From: Tissierellales bacterium
GTDB lineage: Bacteria; Bacillota; Clostridia; Tissierellales; Tissierellaceae
Assembly: GCA_030146705.1 (NCBI GenBank)
Contig: JASLBE010000081.1
Location: forward strand, 1-6,863
Reading direction: 5' to 3'
DNA: 6,863 nucleotides
Part shown: piece by piece, positions 1-6,684 of the stretch
Layout: each line of letters begins with the position of its first letter
How positions within the stretch are numbered: position 1 is the first letter of the stretch
Translations under genes and position numbers: made by a program
Notes under the pieces: model-generated
Database searches by the model: none
What the model was told of the DNA's origin: nothing
What the model saw: only the letters and a program-made list of their open reading frames with translations

Positions 1-856
1 TCCTGAAAGTACGACACGTAATGCCGACTTAGAAGGTGGTTACGTTCACGTAACAGACCCTGTACTTTCAAACGAAGTAAGTGCAATCAACGCAAGCGGA
101 AATGCTGAAGTGTTAGAAAAAACATCTTCAAGTATTTCATACATCGGATTCAATACAGAAAAAGAACCGTTTGATGATCCGAAAGTGCGCCGTGCAGTTG
201 CATTAGCAGTAGACTTAGATGAAATTATCGATGGTATCTATGACGGGTTCGGTACACCAGCTGCAGGACCTTTGTCACCAGATACATTCGGCTTTGATGA
301 AGATTTAAAACCGATGAAAGCAAATCTTGATGAAGCGAAAAAATTGTTAAAAGAAGCAGGTCTTGAAGACGGGTTCAAAACGACAATTTGGACGAACGAT
401 GAGCAGCAACGTGTCGATACTGCAATTTATCTTCAAAACCAGTTAAAGCAACTCAATATTGATGTTGCGATCGAACAAATGGAGTGGGGAGCATTCCTCG
501 ATAAAACAGCACAAGGGGAACACGATATGTACATCCTCGGCTGGAGTAACCCAGTAGGAGATGCAGACTACGGTCTTTATGCATTGTTCCACTCGAAAAA
601 CAAAGGAGACCCAGGAAACCGTTCATTTTATGAAAACCCTGAAGTCGACCGTTTACTCGATGAAGGACGTCAAGAAACAGATCCAGAAAAACGTCTTGCT
701 ATCTATAAAGAAGTACAACAAATTATCGCGGAAGATCAACCAATGGTCTTCATCCACCATAAAGATTACTTACTCGGTGTAAGTAATGCAATCGAAGGAT
801 TCGATATTAACATGGCTGGAAAATATCAATTACGCGATGTGAAATTTGTCGAATAA
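1..856 (+). CDS. Oligopeptide/dipeptide ABC transporter substrate-binding protein, C-terminal part (5' truncated by window)
   Basis: The reading frame is already open at base 2 and runs to TAA at 854-856, giving 284 visible residues. The family (SBP_bac_5, OppA/DppE/AppA-like) is usually about 520-550 residues, so roughly the C-terminal half is present and the lipoprotein signal lies off the window. Recognisable family segments are SYIGFNTEKEPFDDPKVRRA (start of the second lobe after the hinge), the helix LDEAKKLLKEAGLEDGF, the strand-helix block around MYILGWSNPVGDADYG, and the C-terminal signature FYENPEVDRLLDEGRQETD followed by YKEVQQIIAEDQPMVFIHH. Such proteins are anchored outside the membrane, bind peptides or related solutes, and deliver them to an ABC permease. 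The exact ligand cannot be read from this part. A strong terminator follows within 10 bases of the stop, so this is the last gene of its transcript; permease and ATPase genes, if linked, should lie to the left. An internal GTG at 110 is not the real start, because homologous sequence continues upstream of it. Confidence 0.95.
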   Translation, partial: PESTTRNADLEGGYVHVTDPVLSNEVSAINASGNAEVLEKTSSSISYIGFNTEKEPFDDPKVRRAVALAVDLDEIIDGIYDGFGTPAAGPLSPDTFGFDEDLKPMKANLDEAKKLLKEAGLEDGFKTTIWTNDEQQRVDTAIYLQNQLKQLNIDVAIEQMEWGAFLDKTAQGEHDMYILGWSNPVGDADYGLYALFHSKNKGDPGNRSFYENPEVDRLLDEGRQETDPEKRLAIYKEVQQIIAEDQPMVFIHHKDYLLGVSNAIEGFDINMAGKYQLRDVKFVE

Positions 857-865
857 CAACGTCTT

Positions 866-901
866 AAGACACTAGAAGAGGGATCTCTTCTAGTGTCTTT
901 T
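866..901 (+). terminator. Rho-independent terminator of the solute-binding protein gene
   Basis: A perfect 15-bp inverted repeat (866-880 with 885-899, arm AAGACACTAGAAGAG) encloses the 4-base loop GGAT. It ends in a short T run (898-901) that is partly inside the stem. It starts 9 bases after the stop codon. The A-rich left arm means it could also stop transcription from the right, but no leftward gene ends here. It insulates the downstream peptidase gene from the transporter transcript. Confidence 0.93.
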
Positions 902-965
902 CATCTTCATTTTTTCTTCAGTATTTCACTGGCACTTTCTTCATTCCTGTTCGTTATATTAAAAC

Positions 966-973
966 AGAGGTGA
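966..973 (+). promoter_or_regulatory. Ribosome binding site of the VanY-like peptidase
   Basis: AGAGGTGA lies 7 bases before the ATG at 981, a near-consensus Shine-Dalgarno at ideal spacing. It fixes this start codon. The promoter must lie in the roughly 65 bases after the preceding terminator, but I see no convincing -35/-10 pair there. Confidence 0.85.
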
Positions 974-980
974 AAGACGA

Positions 981-1727
981 ATGAAGCGTTTATTATTATT
1001 CAGTGTTATTTTACTATCAGCCATCATCGGTTATATGTATTGGTCTGTTGAAGCGAGCAACGAATTGCGTCTCGTCAATCAGCAACATTCCATTTCTCAG
1101 CGAATGATGCCGCGTGATACGGTAACACTTTCTGCAACAGATACTTTTTTAACAGCACGTGAAATTACTGTAGATCCGACGATTGTAGCTCCTCTTCAAG
1201 CAATGATGCAGCAAGCAAAAAGTGAAGGCCTTCAACATTTCATTATAAATAGTGGGTATCGTTCAATCAGCGAGCAGAAAGAGTTGTTTCAACAATACGG
1301 AAAGCAACGGGCGCAACGTGCAAAACAGAGTGAACACCATACAGGACTTGCACTAGATATCGGCTCGACAAATGGTGCGATGGGAGGTAGTCCAGAAGGT
1401 GCTTGGTTACAACAACACGCATGGGAATATGGATTCGTCATGCGATACCCCGCACATAAAACGGCGATTACAAACATCCAATTCGAACCGTGGCACATCC
1501 GCTACGTTGGACTTCCTCATAGTCTCATTATGCGTGACTACGACTTCGTATTAGAAGAGTATATTCAATATTTGCAAGATCACGAATCACTAACATACGG
1601 AAACTACACCGTGCAACGAATGACAAAAAGTGACTACCGTAAGTTTGTAAAAGACGTTGATTCGAATACATTTACTGCTTCACATGATGGAACCGGTCAT
1701 ATTATCGTAACGACAAAAAGCGCTTAA
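981..1727 (+). CDS. D-alanyl-D-alanine carboxypeptidase, VanY/M15B family, membrane-anchored or secreted
   Basis: The 248-residue protein begins with KR and a hydrophobic stretch (residues 4-21), then SVEA, where a signal-peptidase cut after Ala25 is conceivable; otherwise it is an N-terminal anchor. Either way the enzyme should act outside the membrane. The M15 catalytic domain spans about residues 60-180. It contains SGYRS (91-95, Arg94 likely binding the substrate carboxylate), SEHHTGLALD (117-126, zinc ligands His119 and Asp126) and EPWHIRYVG (169-177, catalytic Glu169 and zinc ligand His172). All expected catalytic residues are present. Members remove the terminal D-Ala from peptidoglycan stem pentapeptides and trim cross-linking sites. 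A tail of about 50 residues (YGNYTVQ... to the end) follows the catalytic core and has no function I recognise. There is no van regulatory or ligase gene nearby, so a role in normal wall maturation is likelier than glycopeptide resistance. The gene is monocistronic, lying between two terminators. Confidence 0.95.
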   Translation: MKRLLLFSVILLSAIIGYMYWSVEASNELRLVNQQHSISQRMMPRDTVTLSATDTFLTAREITVDPTIVAPLQAMMQQAKSEGLQHFIINSGYRSISEQKELFQQYGKQRAQRAKQSEHHTGLALDIGSTNGAMGGSPEGAWLQQHAWEYGFVMRYPAHKTAITNIQFEPWHIRYVGLPHSLIMRDYDFVLEEYIQYLQDHESLTYGNYTVQRMTKSDYRKFVKDVDSNTFTASHDGTGHIIVTTKSA

Positions 1728-1746
1728 CGAGTTAAGCGCTTTTTGT
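1713..1746 (+). terminator. Terminator overlapping the 3' end of the peptidase gene
   Basis: ACAAAAAGCGCTTAAC (1713-1728) pairs perfectly with 1731-1746 around a GA centre, effectively a 15-bp stem with a CGAG loop. The right arm contains the T run (1740-1744) and the left arm the matching A run, so the structure can work in both directions. The last codons (T-K-S-A-stop) of the peptidase lie in the left arm. Confidence 0.92.
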
Positions 1747-1755
1747 TATGAAAAG

Positions 1756-1764
1756 TTATCCACA
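1756..1764 (+). other. Single match to the DnaA-box consensus
   Basis: TTATCCACA matches the classical DnaA-box consensus at all nine positions. It sits just after the peptidase terminator. No second good box or AT-rich unwinding element is arranged with it, so it is not evidence of an origin. It may be an isolated DnaA binding site or chance. Confidence 0.35.
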
Positions 1765-1817
1765 AGTATTTTTGATTCATTTGTCTATTCAAAGGAAGGA
1801 ACAAAAGTTCAATCAAA

Positions 1818-1849
1818 CCAAAAACCCTCTCTCAATAATGAGAAAGGGT
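1818..1849 (-). terminator. Probable terminator of the restriction-modification operon (leftward)
   Basis: The arms 1824-1834 and 1839-1849 pair over 10 of 11 positions (ACCCT, one C-A mismatch, TCTCA) around the 4-base loop. Read leftward, the hairpin is followed directly by TTTTGGTTTG, the T-rich tail expected of an intrinsic terminator. It lies about 255 bases beyond the res stop codon, so the operon would have a long 3' untranslated end. It can face the peptidase terminator on the opposite strand. Confidence 0.7.
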
Positions 1850-1907
1850 AAACGGTAATAACCGATATTAACGTTTTGAGAAATATCAAGATGAATTTCA
1901 TGAATAC

Positions 1908-1982
1908 TCAATCAAGCACAATCCATTCATATCAAGGTTTTGTTATTTTTAAACTGGATGGAGATTGATGAAAATTGATTGA
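1908..1982. repeat. Imperfect inverted repeat (TCAATCAA / TTGATTGA arms)
   Basis: TCAATCAA at 1908-1915 is exactly complementary to TTGATTGA at 1975-1982. Further in, AATCCAT (1920-1926) can pair with ATGGAgATT (1958-1966) with one bulged base. The loop is about 31 bases. This could be a folded element in the 3' untranslated region of the restriction operon transcript or a protein-binding site. No function is assigned. Confidence 0.4.
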
Positions 1983-1993
1983 AATTGATACGA
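1964..1993 (+). repeat. Three tandem 10-bp units beginning ATTGAT
   Basis: ATTGATGAAA, ATTGATTGAA and ATTGATACGA follow one another without gaps, so ATTGAT recurs at exactly 10-base spacing, about one helical turn. Such phasing is typical of arrays bound by one protein on one face of DNA, but three short A+T-rich units can also arise by chance or slippage. The array lies in the non-coding region downstream of res. Confidence 0.45.
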
Positions 1994-2104
1994 CTTGAAC
2001 CAAAAGATGGATGCTAGTTGGATACATTCAATTCTCTACTCTACTTATTATTAAAACTCTAATTTCCTTAACATATTACGGATAGTAACTGAATTTAGAT
2101 AGTG

Positions 2105-4657
2105 TTAGTATTTTCCTTGCGCTAACCTTACATCCAGCTCACTTCTAAAACGCATAATATCTAATAAATCCCCTTCTAAGATTTTGTCAAAAAACGTAGA
2201 ATAATTTTTCGGGGTTAAAAAAGTTAATTTATATTGTTCAGGAGAGCCACAGGATTTTAAATATTCATTTATTATTTTTATATGGTTCTTTGCTGCCCTA
2301 AACTTTCCTATATTCTCTACATCAGGTTCCGATATCTGTGAGTCGTCTTTTATTTCCACAACTAGGATCAAATTTTCAATTTTAATAAAAATATCTGGAT
2401 TAAACTTTCCATTCTTTTGGTGAGTACTTTTCCTCCATGTAAAATCAATAGAATAGAAGTTAAAATCTGTTGATTTTATAAAAGAGGTAATTTTTCTCGC
2501 TACCTGATTATCAGTTAATCTATCTATAAACTCCTTTTCTGGTTTTCCAGTAGTAACTACTCCATATTGAGGTGTTTTAAACAAATATTTGTTTTCTATT
2601 TTTTTATAATTATAATCATCGGCACTATTCTCTATTTCTTCTAAAGTTACTTTGGATAAATCGTCTAAATCAGCCTCTCTTAACTCATCAGAATAAAATA
2701 AGGTTTTATTTTTCTTCAATGTAGATAAATCAACTGTAACTCTAGGTAGACTCAATGTGTTTATGATTTGAAAATCTGAAGGAACAGTTTCGTAACTAAT
2801 TGACTTTGAATGATCTCTAAATATAACATTTAAAGAGTTAATAAAAGCGTTTTTCAAACTTCTCGTTATTACTTTGTTACTACTTTTTCTTAAAGATAAC
2901 TCAATCATTTCTTCTAATTTTTCAACAGGCCATTCATGTTTATATTTACTTATTAATCTTTCATTTGGTAAATCATCGAATCTGTCATACATTTGATTAG
3001 CCACTTCACTAATTGTAAATACATCACTTGAATATTGACTCTGAAAAATACTTTCTTTATCTGTGCCGACTCTCCTAAGTTCAACATTCACCTTTTTGGT
3101 TTCTGAATCAGTTGGTAGGTTAACAAATCCTTCTTCTAGAAACTTTGTAATTCCTTCATCATGAGTTACTTTTCTCGATACCGGTTCCGATGTATACGAA
3201 ACATTTATTAAATCAAAGTGATATTCAGACTTTTCATTTATTGACATTGTAATTGTTTTTTTAAAATCTAACAATTCATCTACCAAGTTTTTTACCCTAG
3301 GAGCCCATTTTTCATGATTAAAAACTGTTACTGTAGGCACACCCCATTCATCAAGCCAACCTTCTGGTTTTCTAAGTCCTCTGCCTAGTACTTGAGCAAT
3401 TAATAACTTTGAGTTAAATGCTCGCTCCTCATCTGGTACTATTTGAAATACCCTTTTAACATCCCATCCTTCTGTGAGCATTGAAACACTGAAAATAAAC
3501 TCTACCGAATTTCCCGGGGTATCAACTTTTAATAACTTTATTCTATCTGTTGCCGCATTTGTACCACTATGAACAGAAAGTACAATATTATCAACTTCTT
3601 CCTGTGATAAATTCCTCTTTTTCATTAAAAATTTTTTAAATTTCTTTGCCTGTTCATCTGCCCTTCTCTTTCCCGCATTCACTATTATTGTAATGGGTAA
3701 TATTCCAGCTTTTTCGTCTAGTTCTTGGACTAATCGATCGTGTCTGTCTAAAATAACTTGCCAACGTTCATCTGTTACACGGGGCATATCTTCCTTATCA
3801 ACATAATAAACATCTTTAACGTAATTTTGCTCTATTGCTTCACGTAAAGAATATCTATATATAACATCTGAAAAATAGTCATTGGGATCACTTGAGCTAT
3901 CCTTTTTCTTATAAGCTGTTCCTGTAAAGCCGAGAACATATTTAAAATTTATATTATTTTCTCTCTCGTCATTAATAAATTTTTTCCATTCATTATTTTC
4001 TGAATAAAAAACATGATGTACTTCATCATTCAATAAAAGGGTTCTTTCTCCATTACCCTTTAAACTATCAATTATAGAGTTTCTAGATTCTTGTGACTTA
4101 TATATTGCATCTCGGTTTTCTATCGTTATAGAATTCCTAACAATAGTTTCATCGCCATTTATTATTTTAGGTAATACAAAGTCTGATCCTAATGTATAAT
4201 TCAATTGTTCATTGTTCACAAGTTCATTAAATTTATTTGTTAGTTCTCGTTCAATTGTAACACTTGGTACTAAGATTAATACTCTATCAACCTTTTGTTC
4301 TGCTAACATTATTAAAGCTATAGCATACATAACATAGCTTTTTCCTGTAGCAGTGGCTAAATCAATAGTGCCTGATAATTTATCCTTTAAACCTAGTTCT
4401 CTTTCAAAAGATTCATAATTATTATTAAATCGCTCACGAATTATTGGATTTTCCTTAAAGTTTTCTAAAGCTAAATCTTGTAAAGATTTATACTCTCCAG
4501 AATTCATATATCTTAATGCAGTTTTTGAAGCTTCCTTTTGATATTCTCGTTTTTGAAAAAGTATATCAAAAAACGTTGAATATTTTTCCTCATCCCAAAT
4601 TTCTAAATTTACATTTTTACTTACCTCTAATACTAAATCACTTTCTTTAAATTTCAT
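2105..4657 (-). CDS. Type III restriction enzyme, helicase-nuclease subunit (Res)
   Basis: The 850-residue protein is read leftward from ATG at 4657. Its N-terminal two-thirds is an SF2 helicase/translocase. It has a Q-like motif REYQ (37-40), motif I ATATGKS (101-107), motif II DEVHH (211-215, a DEAH variant), motif III FTGTAY (244-249), motif V MLTEGWDVKRV (393-403) and motif VI AQVLGRGLRKP (421-431). A linker of about 250 residues leads to a C-terminal PD-(D/E)xK nuclease: NPD (753-755), a hydrophobic strand, then VVEIKDD with Glu768 and Lys770. All ATPase and nuclease residues look intact, so the enzyme should hydrolyse ATP and cut DNA when complexed with Mod. It is somewhat shorter than the roughly 970-residue EcoP-type Res. 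The gene starts 3 bases after the mod stop and shares its transcript, so coupled synthesis is likely. Strong A+T bias suggests acquisition from elsewhere. A different SF2-nuclease defence protein is possible, but the adjacent Mod favours type III. Confidence 0.93.
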   Translation of the reverse strand: MKFKESDLVLEVSKNVNLEIWDEEKYSTFFDILFQKREYQKEASKTALRYMNSGEYKSLQDLALENFKENPIIRERFNNNYESFERELGLKDKLSGTIDLATATGKSYVMYAIALIMLAEQKVDRVLILVPSVTIERELTNKFNELVNNEQLNYTLGSDFVLPKIINGDETIVRNSITIENRDAIYKSQESRNSIIDSLKGNGERTLLLNDEVHHVFYSENNEWKKFINDERENNINFKYVLGFTGTAYKKKDSSSDPNDYFSDVIYRYSLREAIEQNYVKDVYYVDKEDMPRVTDERWQVILDRHDRLVQELDEKAGILPITIIVNAGKRRADEQAKKFKKFLMKKRNLSQEEVDNIVLSVHSGTNAATDRIKLLKVDTPGNSVEFIFSVSMLTEGWDVKRVFQIVPDEERAFNSKLLIAQVLGRGLRKPEGWLDEWGVPTVTVFNHEKWAPRVKNLVDELLDFKKTITMSINEKSEYHFDLINVSYTSEPVSRKVTHDEGITKFLEEGFVNLPTDSETKKVNVELRRVGTDKESIFQSQYSSDVFTISEVANQMYDRFDDLPNERLISKYKHEWPVEKLEEMIELSLRKSSNKVITRSLKNAFINSLNVIFRDHSKSISYETVPSDFQIINTLSLPRVTVDLSTLKKNKTLFYSDELREADLDDLSKVTLEEIENSADDYNYKKIENKYLFKTPQYGVVTTGKPEKEFIDRLTDNQVARKITSFIKSTDFNFYSIDFTWRKSTHQKNGKFNPDIFIKIENLILVVEIKDDSQISEPDVENIGKFRAAKNHIKIINEYLKSCGSPEQYKLTFLTPKNYSTFFDKILEGDLLDIMRFRSELDVRLAQGKY

Positions 4658-4660
4658 TTC

Positions 4661-6568
4661 CTAACCTCCATGTATAACCTTAAATTCATTACCAAATTTA
4701 TCAATAAAGATTAACATCGCTTGTTTTTTTATTCTTTTCTCTGGAAATTCAATTATCTGATTTTTAAAATCATTACGATAAAATACATCATCAACTTCAA
4801 AAACTTTACCATCATAAGAATAATCTATCAATAACATAGAAAAAGCTTCAAATCCTTGGTACTCATACTTTCCTCTAATCCTTGCTTCAGCATTAAAGTC
4901 TAAGATAAATAATTTATCGTTTTTTATTTCAAACTTGACTTCAGGTGGTCTTATAAAATCAAAACCAACTGCGTCAATTGCATCATTTACAGAATCATTA
5001 TCTGAAGCTTGGATTTGGGCACGAAATTCATCTGTAAACTTTTCCGTCATTGAATTTGGAATTCTTAAAATATAAAAGACTACGTCCCATTCTCCATTTC
5101 CATCTAATTCATCGCTAGCAAACGCAAACTTACCACGGGGAGCTACAATAAATATTTCACTACCTACACTACTTCCCAATCTATCATATAAATCTTTAAT
5201 CGTATCTTCTGTTATAAATCCACCTATTTCTTCAATTTCTTGCGGTGTGTAAACTTTTACCCTACCAGCATTTTTCCAACCATCAAAGATTATTCCTTTT
5301 ACAACATCTTTAGCTGGTTCAATATTCCATAGTGACATTGCAAAGTTTTTCCATTCATTTTGGTCAAAACTCTCAAGTTTTTTATTATCATAAAGGCCGG
5401 CATTGTAAACTGCAAACGGTTCATATTTAGGTAAATTGATTATTCGTTTTTGAATGGTATATATGGATAACTTTCCAATATCACTAATTATCCATCTCCT
5501 ATTCAATTTTTCCGCTACAACTGCTGTTGTTCCTGATCCTCCAAACGCATCTAATACTATGTCTCCCTTATTACTAGAAGCACTAATTATTCTGTGTAAT
5601 AATTCTTCCGGTTTTTGTGTAGGATACGCTACTCTTTCTTTAGCCCTTGGATTAACGGATTGTATATACCACACGGAATCTACAAGTTTTCCATGAACTG
5701 TAAGTAGAACATCATTTTCCTCTGGCTCTCTATTATTTTTCTTTATAAATCTTTCTATATAGCCAGCAAATTTACTGTCGTTTTCTGGATAATTAGCTCC
5801 TGTTATTTGATTGTCTTTATTGAAGTAATTTTTCCATCTTTTATAGTTTGCATCATTTTCAGGTTTTCCATCGTGTTGTGGATAAAATGTTTTTTCAGCT
5901 CCACTTTTACCATAAACTAAAATAGTATCATGTTTTTTTGGAAAACTCTTTCTAATTCTGCCTACATAAGTTCCATAATTCCAAATAATTTCGTTTAAAA
6001 AGTTTCCTTCACCGAATATTTCATCCATTAATACCTTTATATAATGAACCTTTCTCCAATCTAAATGAACGTATATGACACCATCAGAGCTTAATAGCTC
6101 TCTTAATAGAATCAATCTCTTACGCAACCACTCTAAAAACTCTGCTCCCTTTAGTTTATCAGAGTAGGCTTTTTGGTTTCCACTTTGGAAATCTTGTCTC
6201 GTGGCAAAAGGTGGATCGATATAAATTAATTTGATTCCGTTCGATCCATCTTCATTTAGTAGTTCGCCTTTTCTTTTTTTATCTATAAGACCTTTCAATA
6301 TTTGTAAATTATCACCGAATACTATTTTATTCATCCAATTATTTTTATTAGTATATCCAAATTGTCTATCCATTTGCAATGGCGCTGCATAAGTTTGATT
6401 TATTATTTGTTGAGGAGTTTCCTTACCATAGTATGTCAGTTCATACTCTTTTCTTTCTGGAGGGAATAAAATCTTTGCATATTCGATTGATAACTCCCTA
6501 TTGTTTATTACTTCATTACGTGCCATTTCTATTATTTTTAATAACTCTTGTTTTCTTTTTAATTCCAC
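4661..6568 (-). CDS. Type III-like DNA methyltransferase, beta class (Mod), probably N6-adenine
   Basis: A 635-residue methyltransferase, read leftward. I choose the GTG at 6568: GAAAGG (6583-6578) ends 9 bases before it but directly abuts the TTG three codons further up. Motif IV, YIDPPF (116-121), precedes motif I, LDAFGGSGTT (339-348), which is the beta-class order. Between them come the motif V-VIII region (WLRKRLILLRELL, GVIYVHLDWR, FLNEIIWNYG) and the motif X helix TQKPEELLHRII (317-328). DPPF and the Res partner suggest N6-adenine methylation using S-adenosylmethionine. The segment between motifs VIII and X, where the target-recognition domain should lie, is only about 100 residues. 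Some 290 residues follow motif I, of which about 250 lie beyond the methyltransferase fold. They include beta-rich-looking stretches such as IFIVAPRGKFAFA, and near the end IDYSYDGKVFEVDDVFYR and IFIDKFGNEFKVI, which may be a small beta-sandwich. Mod should protect the host site and supply sequence recognition to Res; the site cannot be predicted. Confidence 0.93.
   Translation of the reverse strand: MELKRKQELLKIIEMARNEVINNRELSIEYAKILFPPERKEYELTYYGKETPQQIINQTYAAPLQMDRQFGYTNKNNWMNKIVFGDNLQILKGLIDKKRKGELLNEDGSNGIKLIYIDPPFATRQDFQSGNQKAYSDKLKGAEFLEWLRKRLILLRELLSSDGVIYVHLDWRKVHYIKVLMDEIFGEGNFLNEIIWNYGTYVGRIRKSFPKKHDTILVYGKSGAEKTFYPQHDGKPENDANYKRWKNYFNKDNQITGANYPENDSKFAGYIERFIKKNNREPEENDVLLTVHGKLVDSVWYIQSVNPRAKERVAYPTQKPEELLHRIISASSNKGDIVLDAFGGSGTTAVVAEKLNRRWIISDIGKLSIYTIQKRIINLPKYEPFAVYNAGLYDNKKLESFDQNEWKNFAMSLWNIEPAKDVVKGIIFDGWKNAGRVKVYTPQEIEEIGGFITEDTIKDLYDRLGSSVGSEIFIVAPRGKFAFASDELDGNGEWDVVFYILRIPNSMTEKFTDEFRAQIQASDNDSVNDAIDAVGFDFIRPPEVKFEIKNDKLFILDFNAEARIRGKYEYQGFEAFSMLLIDYSYDGKVFEVDDVFYRNDFKNQIIEFPEKRIKKQAMLIFIDKFGNEFKVIHGG
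4665..4669 (-). promoter_or_regulatory. Ribosome binding site of res, embedded in the 3' end of mod
   Basis: On the minus strand GGAGG lies 7 bases before the res ATG (4657) and is formed by the final Gly-Gly codons of mod. Ribosomes finishing mod cover this site, so translation of res is probably coupled to that of mod. This would keep nuclease synthesis dependent on methyltransferase synthesis. Confidence 0.85.
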
Positions 6569-6577
6569 ATTTATCAA

Positions 6578-6583
6578 CCTTTC
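6578..6583 (-). promoter_or_regulatory. Ribosome binding site of mod, deciding the GTG start
   Basis: On the minus strand GAAAGG is followed by nine bases (TTGATAAAT) and then GTG. The in-frame TTG touches the Shine-Dalgarno with no spacer and cannot be used efficiently, and the ATG inside AAATGTG is out of frame. GTG at 6568 is therefore the best start. Confidence 0.7.
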
Positions 6584-6600
6584 AATAATACTGTTAAATC

Positions 6601-6629
6601 ATTATATAATGAATAATTCGTGTTGGATA
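6601..6629 (-). promoter_or_regulatory. Candidate leftward promoter P1 of the mod-res operon
   Basis: A perfect -10 hexamer TATAAT lies on the minus strand at 6606-6601, inside the palindrome ATTATATAAT. At 17-base spacing the -35 position (6629-6624) reads TATCCA, only three matches to TTGACA. Transcription would begin around 6594, giving a short leader before the Shine-Dalgarno. The poor -35 suggests weak or activator-dependent use. Confidence 0.45.
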
Positions 6630-6675
6630 CCTATAAACTTAGCGTTATCCTTAACTTATGGTTCCTTTTAGTTAC

Positions 6676-6684
6676 ATTATATCA
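6676..6684 (-). promoter_or_regulatory. Candidate extended -10 promoter P2 of the mod-res operon
   Basis: Read leftward, TGATATAAT is a perfect TGnTATAAT extended -10 element, which can work without a good -35; none is evident upstream. It lies about 45 bases outside the IS end and about 108 bases before the GTG of mod, and would give a leader of roughly 100 bases. Confidence 0.4.

Larger units (their letters stand above)
1747..2104. other. Intergenic region between convergent genes, no convincing gene
   Basis: These roughly 360 bases separate the rightward peptidase gene from the 3' end of the leftward restriction operon. The only open frame from ATG in the first part (1748-1858, 36 codons) has no ribosome binding site and overlaps a terminator, so I do not call it. 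The region holds a DnaA-box-like 9-mer, a probable leftward terminator, three phased ATTGAT units and an imperfect inverted repeat, each listed separately. A+T content rises through the region, suggesting that the edge of acquired DNA lies somewhere inside it. Confidence 0.7.

Noticed and set aside
955..960. TATATT as a -10 box for the peptidase gene
   Set aside because: Transcription from it would start inside the Shine-Dalgarno, and there is no matching -35.
1289..1554. Small open frames overlapping the peptidase gene on both strands
   Set aside because: They are shadows of a gene with a full set of catalytic motifs and have no ribosome binding sites of their own.
1748..1858. 36-codon open frame after the peptidase gene
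   Set aside because: It has no Shine-Dalgarno because it begins within bases of a terminator, it runs through the opposing terminator, and its composition is not protein-like.
1988..2004. Minus-strand GGTTCAAGTCG resembling a tRNA T-arm (possible att site remnant)
   Set aside because: The flanking bases do not form the five-pair T stem, and no acceptor stem or CCA context follows.
5454..5696. 80-codon plus-strand open frame inside mod
   Set aside because: It is antisense to the conserved motif X-motif I region of the methyltransferase, has no supporting start signal, and is explained by constraint on the other strand.
2105..6568. Phase-variable repeat tract, CRISPR array or toxin-antitoxin unit associated with the restriction operon
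   Set aside because: I found no long homopolymer or tandem coding repeat in mod, no spaced direct repeats, and no additional small coupled genes.
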